Assembly: GCA_021307315.1 (NCBI GenBank)
Contig: JAJSPD010000101.1
Span: 1-64,000 of the forward strand
Source of the DNA: Bisporella sp. PMI_857
Lineage: Eukaryota > Ascomycota > Leotiomycetes > Helotiales > Helotiaceae
DNA length: 64,000 bases
Reading direction: 5' to 3'
This document shows, piece by piece, positions 58,780 to 64,000 of the stretch. The notes beneath the pieces are model-generated. The model was not told the DNA's origin. It searched no databases and saw only the letters and a list, made by a program, of their open reading frames with translations. Made by a program: the position numbers and the translations under genes. Positions within the stretch are counted from its first letter, which is position 1, and each line of letters begins with the position of its first letter.

Positions 58780-61700
58780 ATGACGAACATGTCACAACCG
58801 CAAACGCCGGAGGATAGGCGCAAATCAATTCGTATCACAGACAAGTTAGAGATCCCATCGGTTGATACAAGAAAATACAGAGTTATTCGTCTGCCCAATC
58901 AGTTAGAAGTGCTGCTCGTTCACGATGCAGACACCGATATGGCCAGCGCAGCCATGGGTGTTAATGTCGGATGCTTCAGTGATGAATTAGATATGCCTGG
59001 TGTTGCACATGGAGTAGAGTAATGCCACGTGTACCTCAACACTACGGAATCACTAAGACTGACGGTCAATGGCAGACATTTGTCATTCATGGGCACAGAG
59101 AAATACCCGGACGAAAATGCGTACACGAAGTATCTCGCTCTACATTCTGGAAGTTTTAATGCACACACGGGGGCCACATCTACGAACTATTACTTCGAGA
59201 TTGCAGCTATGAGGGTCGAAGATGCTACGGCTACGGATGCTTCACCTTTGTACGGAGCCCTTGATCGATTCGCTCAATTTTTCATTTCTCCTCTTTTTTT
59301 GGCCAACACACTGGATCGAGAACTGCGAGCAGTGGACTCCGAGCACAAGAAGAATTTGCAGAGCGATACATGGCGATTGTCCCGGCTGGGCAAGGCGTTG
59401 TCAAATCCGAAGCATCCATATTGCCATTTTCCTACGGGGAACTATGAGGTTCTCAAGATTGAGCCGGAAGCCAAAGGAATGGATGTACGACAGAAGTTCA
59501 TGGAGTTTCATAAGAAACATTATTCGGCGAACAGAATGAAACTGGTTGTCTTAGGGAGAGAATCTTTGGGTGAGTTAGAAAGTTGGGTCATTGAGATGTT
59601 TTCGGGAGTAGAAAATAAGGACTTAAAGCAGAACAGATGGGAAAGTGAAGTCCCATTCAGGCCAGAGGATCTTCTGACGCAGTGCTTTGCGAAACCTGTA
59701 ATGGATTTGAGGCAGCTAGATTTATGTTTCCCTTTCATTGATGAGGAGCTGCTTTTCGAGTCGCAACCCAGCCGATATATTAGCCACTTGATCGGACACG
59801 AGGGTCCCGGATCAATAATGTCTTATATCAATTCAAGAGGCTGGGCAAGCGGCCGCCTCGGAGCTGGCGTTTGGCCTGTCTGTCCAGGAACGCCAGGCAT
59901 ATTTAAGTGCCAAATTCGATTGACGGAAGATGGGCTTGCAAACTACCAAGAGATTGTCAAGATTTTCTTCCAATATATTTCTCTCCTGAAGGAGTCGCCT
60001 CCAGTTTTATGGATTTTCGAGGAGCAGAAGAGTTTGGCAGATATTGAATTTAAATTCAGGCAAAAAACGCTGGCTAGCAAGTTTAGCAGCAAGATTGCCG
60101 CAGTGATGCAAACACCGTTGCCTAGGGAATGGATTATTAGTGGGTTAAGCAAGTACGTTCACTCAAAATTCATAACTGCATGTATTTATCAACTAACAAC
60201 GTATACAGACTGCGAACATTCAACCCGGATTGAATCAAGGAAGGTTTAGCATGTCTCCGACCAGATAACTTCCGAATGACTGTGGTATCCCAGAAGATGC
60301 CAGGGTCATGGAAATCCAAAGAAAAGTGGTATGGAACCGAATATACTTATGAAAAGATCTCGCTCGACTTGATTGAAGAGATCAAAAAAGCACACTCAAC
60401 TACTATGAAAGATCGACTTCCTGAGTTACACCTACCTCACAAGAACGCATTTATCCCTACGAAGCTCGAAGTTGAGAAGAAAGAGATTAAAGAGGCTGCA
60501 CTTGAGCCAAAGTTACTTCGAAATGATGACAAGGCAAGGATATGGTTCAAGAAAGATGACACGTTCTGGGCTCCGAAAGCTAATCTGTTCGTTTCTTTAC
60601 GAAATCCTTTGCCATCGATAACAGCAGAGAATGCGCTCAAGGCACGACTCTACACCGACCTGGTTCAAGATGCTTTGGAAGAGTATTCCTATGATGCAGA
60701 GTTGGCAGGGCTTAATTACTCTATTCAAAGCCATTCATCAGGTATAGAGGTTGCCGTATCAGGATACAATGATAAATTGTTAGTTTTGCTCGAGAAGGTC
60801 TTGGTCACAATGAGGGACCTTGAAGTTAAGCCAGAGAGATTCGAGATTATAAAGGAAAGGATGGCCAGGGCATTAGCGAATGCTGATTTCCAGCAGCCTT
60901 TTCACCAAGTTGGCTCCCACACTAGCTGGCTAAACAGCGAGAGGGGCTATTTAGGTGAACATTGGCGACCGGAATTGCCACATATTGATGTAGAGGACAT
61001 TCAACAGTTCTACCCTCAACTGCTGCGACAAATCCATATCGAGACACTTGTTCATGGCAATCTGTATAAAGAAGATGCATTAAAGTTGGGCGACTTAGTC
61101 GAGACTACATTGAACCCTCGACTACTGCCTCGGACTCAGTGGCCTGTTTCAAGAAACCTGATATTTCCTCCCGGCGCCAATTTCGTCTACCACAAGACTT
61201 TAGCTGATCCCGAAGACGTCAACCATTGCATTGAATATCTTCTTACGGTTGGCGACATCTCAGACCGGCCGCTTCTAGCCAAGACGCAACTACTTGATCA
61301 GATGACCCACGAGCCAGCCTTCGACCGGTTATGAACAAAGGAGCAACTTGGATATGTTGTCTTCAGCGGCATGCGCGGTACTTCCACCACGGTTGGCTTT
61401 CGGTTCATCATTCAAAGCGAGAGGAAGTGCGCGTATCTCGAAGCACGCATTGATTCTTTCCTTGCTGGTTACAGAAAGACGCTCGTAAATATGTCAGAAA
61501 TTGAGTTTGAAAAGCATAAGATGAGCTTGATCAATTCTCGTCTAGAGAAGTTGAAAAACCTTGATCAAGAGACGAATCGTTTCTGGAAACATATCAGTGT
61601 GGAGTGTTTTGACTTTGGGCAGGGTAAGCTTACCATCTTCAACTATCAACTCCGCTAACTTTATATCTAGTTCACCACGACGCTGCTCAAGTAAAAGCGC

Positions 61701-61984
61701 TAAGTCACAGCGATATGGTCAAGTTTTATGATACTTTCATTATTCCAACTTCCCCTACGAGGTCCAAATTAGCTATCTACCTCAACTCACAAGTTATTTC
61801 ATCCGCGGGTCTGGAGAAATCGAGCACCAAGCCAGAACAAGAGGCCAAGGAAGCGCTCTCGGATAAAGTAGAGGGGAAAAGCACCACGCCATTTGTGATC
61901 ACGGATGTGCGGGAATTTAAGTCGAAGATGGTAGTCAGTAAAGGACGACAGTCCGTCACGCACATCAGTGAGTTCGAGGAATGA
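58780..61984 (+). pseudogene. Ste23/insulysin-type M16 metalloprotease with two in-frame TGA codons
   Basis: Exons 58780-59018, 59076-60152, 60209-61623 and 61671-61984 join in phase (introns 57, 56 and 47 nt with GTAATG, GTACGT and GTAAGC donors), giving 1015 codons. Splicing the first intron creates the inverted zinc motif HGVEH followed by LSFMGTEKYPDENAYTKYL. Further family blocks are HSGSFNAHTGATSTNYYFEI, ERELRAVDSEHKKNLQSD-like text, LIGHEGPGSIMSYINSRGWA and TKEQLGYVVFSGMRG. The family degrades small peptides, and yeast Ste23 and Axl1 process a-factor. Two TGA codons interrupt an otherwise perfect frame: 60231-60233 (NPD-stop-IKEGL, where Leu is usual) and 61332-61334 (FDRL-stop-TKEQL, where Arg is usual, CGA to TGA). 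The normal stop is also TGA. It is either a recently dead paralog or carries sequence errors. Confidence 0.88.
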
Positions 61985-62485
61985 GACCTGAGAATGAAAG
62001 ACCACCCAATATAATACTTATTTAGAAGGTTCGGATTAGGAAGCGCAATAAAAAAAGGCTTAGGCAGCGTGGCAGGGAGTTATTAATTGAAGTGTGATTC
62101 TCAGGAAAGCCGGGGCCTACAAGTACAACCAAACCCTAGCATCCGACCGGAAACAATATATCCCTGTACCTCCTACATTAAAGAGCCTATCCGCGCCGCG
62201 GGCTAGCAAATATCGCCATCTGAATCCCACGAACCATTTGGCACGACCACTTTTCAATCCATTTGATGTTAAGACATACAAGCATTAGCAGAAGAGCCTC
62301 ACGGTGGTCCTCACAAATTCCCATTCCTAATATTTATTGGAAGAATTTTATAACCCAAAGGCATATCTCTAGAAGAACTACAGAGGCTCGAGCTGGCGTT
62401 AAGATGCCCAGTTGGATGGTAACATCCCAGTCTTTCTGGCCGCGTTCTCTAAAATGAGGAGATCGGTGTAGATAGCGGACGTGGG
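61985..62485. other. intergenic between convergent genes
   Basis: The region lies between the plus-strand Ste23-like gene and the minus-strand regulator, so it should hold two 3' UTRs. No coding signal or clear polyadenylation motif was assigned. Confidence 0.45.
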
Positions 62486-64000
62486 CTACGAGTGCAGCTT
62501 CAGAAACCGCAGTGTGTTGTCAACAAGTCCTCGCAGTTCTTCGATGTTAACAAGCTCGCCTAGAATTGGATCTTTGCATACTGCTAATAATGTAAGGACA
62601 TTCCCAAATTGCCTGTATAATGTTAGCGTAGTGTGTATTGAGAAACTGAACTCGACGTACGTGTGAGCCGTTCCCCATACGTTCGTTACGAGCAACCTGG
62701 CGGTCCCAGGGTCACCAAGGTGATAGAAGACAGTAGTGCTTTTTATAAGAGCCTTTATGCCTTCCTTAGCATACTCGACGTATTTTGGGTCGAGATTGCT
62801 CAGTTCCGTAGCATTTTTATTAACTTGAGGCATAGCGATGCCGTTCTTGTATTGATCAGATATTGTGGCATTCCGAGACTTGTTGTCTTTCACAGCTGGT
62901 CGTTCCAAAATTTGAGTAACATATGAACGATATAATATAGCTTTTGCGCTGTAGAATTTTGCTCTCAATCGAGCTTCCAATATATTGTTGGCAGGTGGAT
63001 CATCATTTGTCCATGCTCCTTTTCGGACCTCGTTCAGACTGGTCTCCATTGCTTCTAAAGTGCGGAAACGCGTGCATTTCCGCCTTTCGTTGTTCAGCTC
63101 TTGGTCCTCGGGATTCAATTCAGTCTCTATACGTGTGTTAGCAATGTGAGACAAGCAATCCAGGGAATACTAACCACTCATGAATGGCCTATAGAGCATG
63201 CCGTGAAGCTGATTAAAATATTTCTGTAGGAGTAATTGCTGATTATAAGCTTTTATAACTTCGAATGGAATTCCTGCTTCAATGGCGGCCGACGCACTTG
63301 GCGGTGGCAATAGCTCTTCGTATCTGAGAATTCCGGAATAGGGACAATCCAGCTCGGCAATAATGTCACTAAGCAAGTTAGTCAAACGATTCCCTTCTTG
63401 AGAATAAAACAAGAGCTTACCTCTCAAGCTGTAAACATGTCCAGAATGCAATAATGTACTTGTTATCTTTTAACTGCGCCTCCTTGAACTCGTCTTTCAG
63501 CTTCTTAAAATGAGCAATTTTACCGTTACAAGTTAGCAACTTCGCCAATATCCAAAATATTAGAAACATACGGTTTCATAAGGTGTTCCAGAGTTAAGCA
63601 TGCTTTGGATACGTATGCTTCGCTTTCCAAGATGCGCCCAAGCTGACCGTGGTAAAGGCCAGCTAGGATATTGACGTAAACATGCTTAAGAGTGATTCCT
63701 CCTAACTGATTGCCAATGATATCTGTCGCCAGAGCAAAGTAAGCTAACCCAGGCAATATGTCAATATTCTTGGATCTTGTGTTTAATCGTGGACTAATGG
63801 GTCCATTTAAGGAAGACTTTAAGGTCCCGTTTCGAGCGAGAGGTAAGTCGGGACACTGATTAACCGGCTTGTCGGATGCGAGACTAGGTAATTTTCCTTT
63901 GTGTTCGCAAATCGCTCCCAAGGCTAATACTGCCAGTACTAGCGCCGTGTCTATGTCACGAAATGGGGTGCCTGGTTCATGATTTCTGATACTTGGCATA
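62486..64000 (-). pseudogene. C-terminal part of a fungal C6-type transcription factor, apparent frameshift, 5' end beyond right edge
   Basis: The first part (63999-63526) reads FRDIDTALVLAVLALGAICE and later SKACLTLEHLMKPYVSN, the regulatory-domain style of fungal Zn2Cys6 factors. The next exon gives KDNKYIIAFWTCLQLE and, across a 52-nt intron (63369-63420), SDIIAELDCPYSGILRYEEL. Two more introns (63127-63174 and 62613-62660) join in phase to TQFGNVLTLLAVCKDPIL and the end TLRFLKLHS. Between 63526 and about 63510 the frame must shift by one base, and no intron I tried repairs the phase (a GTATGT donor near 63570 was considered). So the gene is either broken or mis-sequenced there. The zinc cluster would lie outside the window. 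Confidence 0.68.

Noticed and set aside
1..64000. CRISPR array, prophage or bacterial-type defence system
   Set aside because: The window is fungal nuclear DNA with spliceosomal introns; no spaced direct-repeat array or phage gene was seen.

Overview
The window looks like a transposon-rich stretch of nuclear DNA from a filamentous ascomycete (Pezizomycotina, possibly Leotiomycetes). The signs are short introns of about 46-63 nt with GTRAGT-type donors and CTAAC/CTAAT branch sites, ascomycete gene families (Ofd1, Ste23/insulysin, TCP11/Sok1, DUF3295, SUZ12 VEFS box, a fungal C6-type regulator tail) and typical fungal transposons (pogo/Fot1, Tc1, hAT, LTR remnants). Nothing bacterial, no CRISPR array and no rRNA or tRNA gene was seen. 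All names come from reading motifs; no search was run.

Layout. 0-1.2 kb: a TCP11/Sok1-type gene (minus strand, cut by the left edge) with a one-base frameshift. 3.2-5.0 kb: a four-exon DUF7514-like gene (minus). 7.6-7.9 kb: a small two-exon Cys-rich reading frame (plus). 10.55-11.69 kb: an internally deleted Tc1 element. 12.3-13.2 kb: two related LTR-like repeats, one of them nested in a palindromic element built of about 30-bp modules. 13.3-14.4 kb: an unrecognised decayed gene. 16.56-16.72 kb: an LTR-like fragment with an inverted partner at 42.76-42.93 kb. 21.12-23.50 kb: a nearly intact pogo/Fot1 element. 24.97-25.44 kb: a small three-exon gene with a 17-nt exon. 30.5-31.2 kb: a broken SUZ12 VEFS-box gene. 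34.4-35.4 kb: another decayed gene. 38.32-38.64 kb: a short inverted-repeat element carrying heptamer and telomere-type repeats. 39.13-41.14 kb: an intact Ofd1/Tpa1 prolyl dihydroxylase gene. 41.45-41.88 kb: an ankyrin-like ORF. 45.3-48.15 kb: a kinase-like gene remnant joined to a truncated hAT element. 49.16-50.55 kb: a DUF3295 gene. 51.67-52.53 kb: an unknown protein. 54.10-57.03 kb: a complete but dead hAT element with a perfect 8-bp target duplication. 58.78-61.98 kb: a full-length Ste23/insulysin gene with two in-frame TGA codons. 62.49-64.0 kb: the C-terminal part of a fungal transcription factor (minus, cut by the right edge) with an apparent frameshift.

The genes form no visible pathway or cluster. 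What stands out is decay: TCP11, SUZ12, Ste23 and the regulator all keep recognisable, well conserved sequence but carry stops or frameshifts, while Ofd1 is intact. This could be duplicated or accessory DNA losing paralogs, partly through C-to-T mutation (RIP-like), or for the one-base indels assembly error. Most sequence between the listed features (about 60 percent of the window) shows no convincing coding signal.
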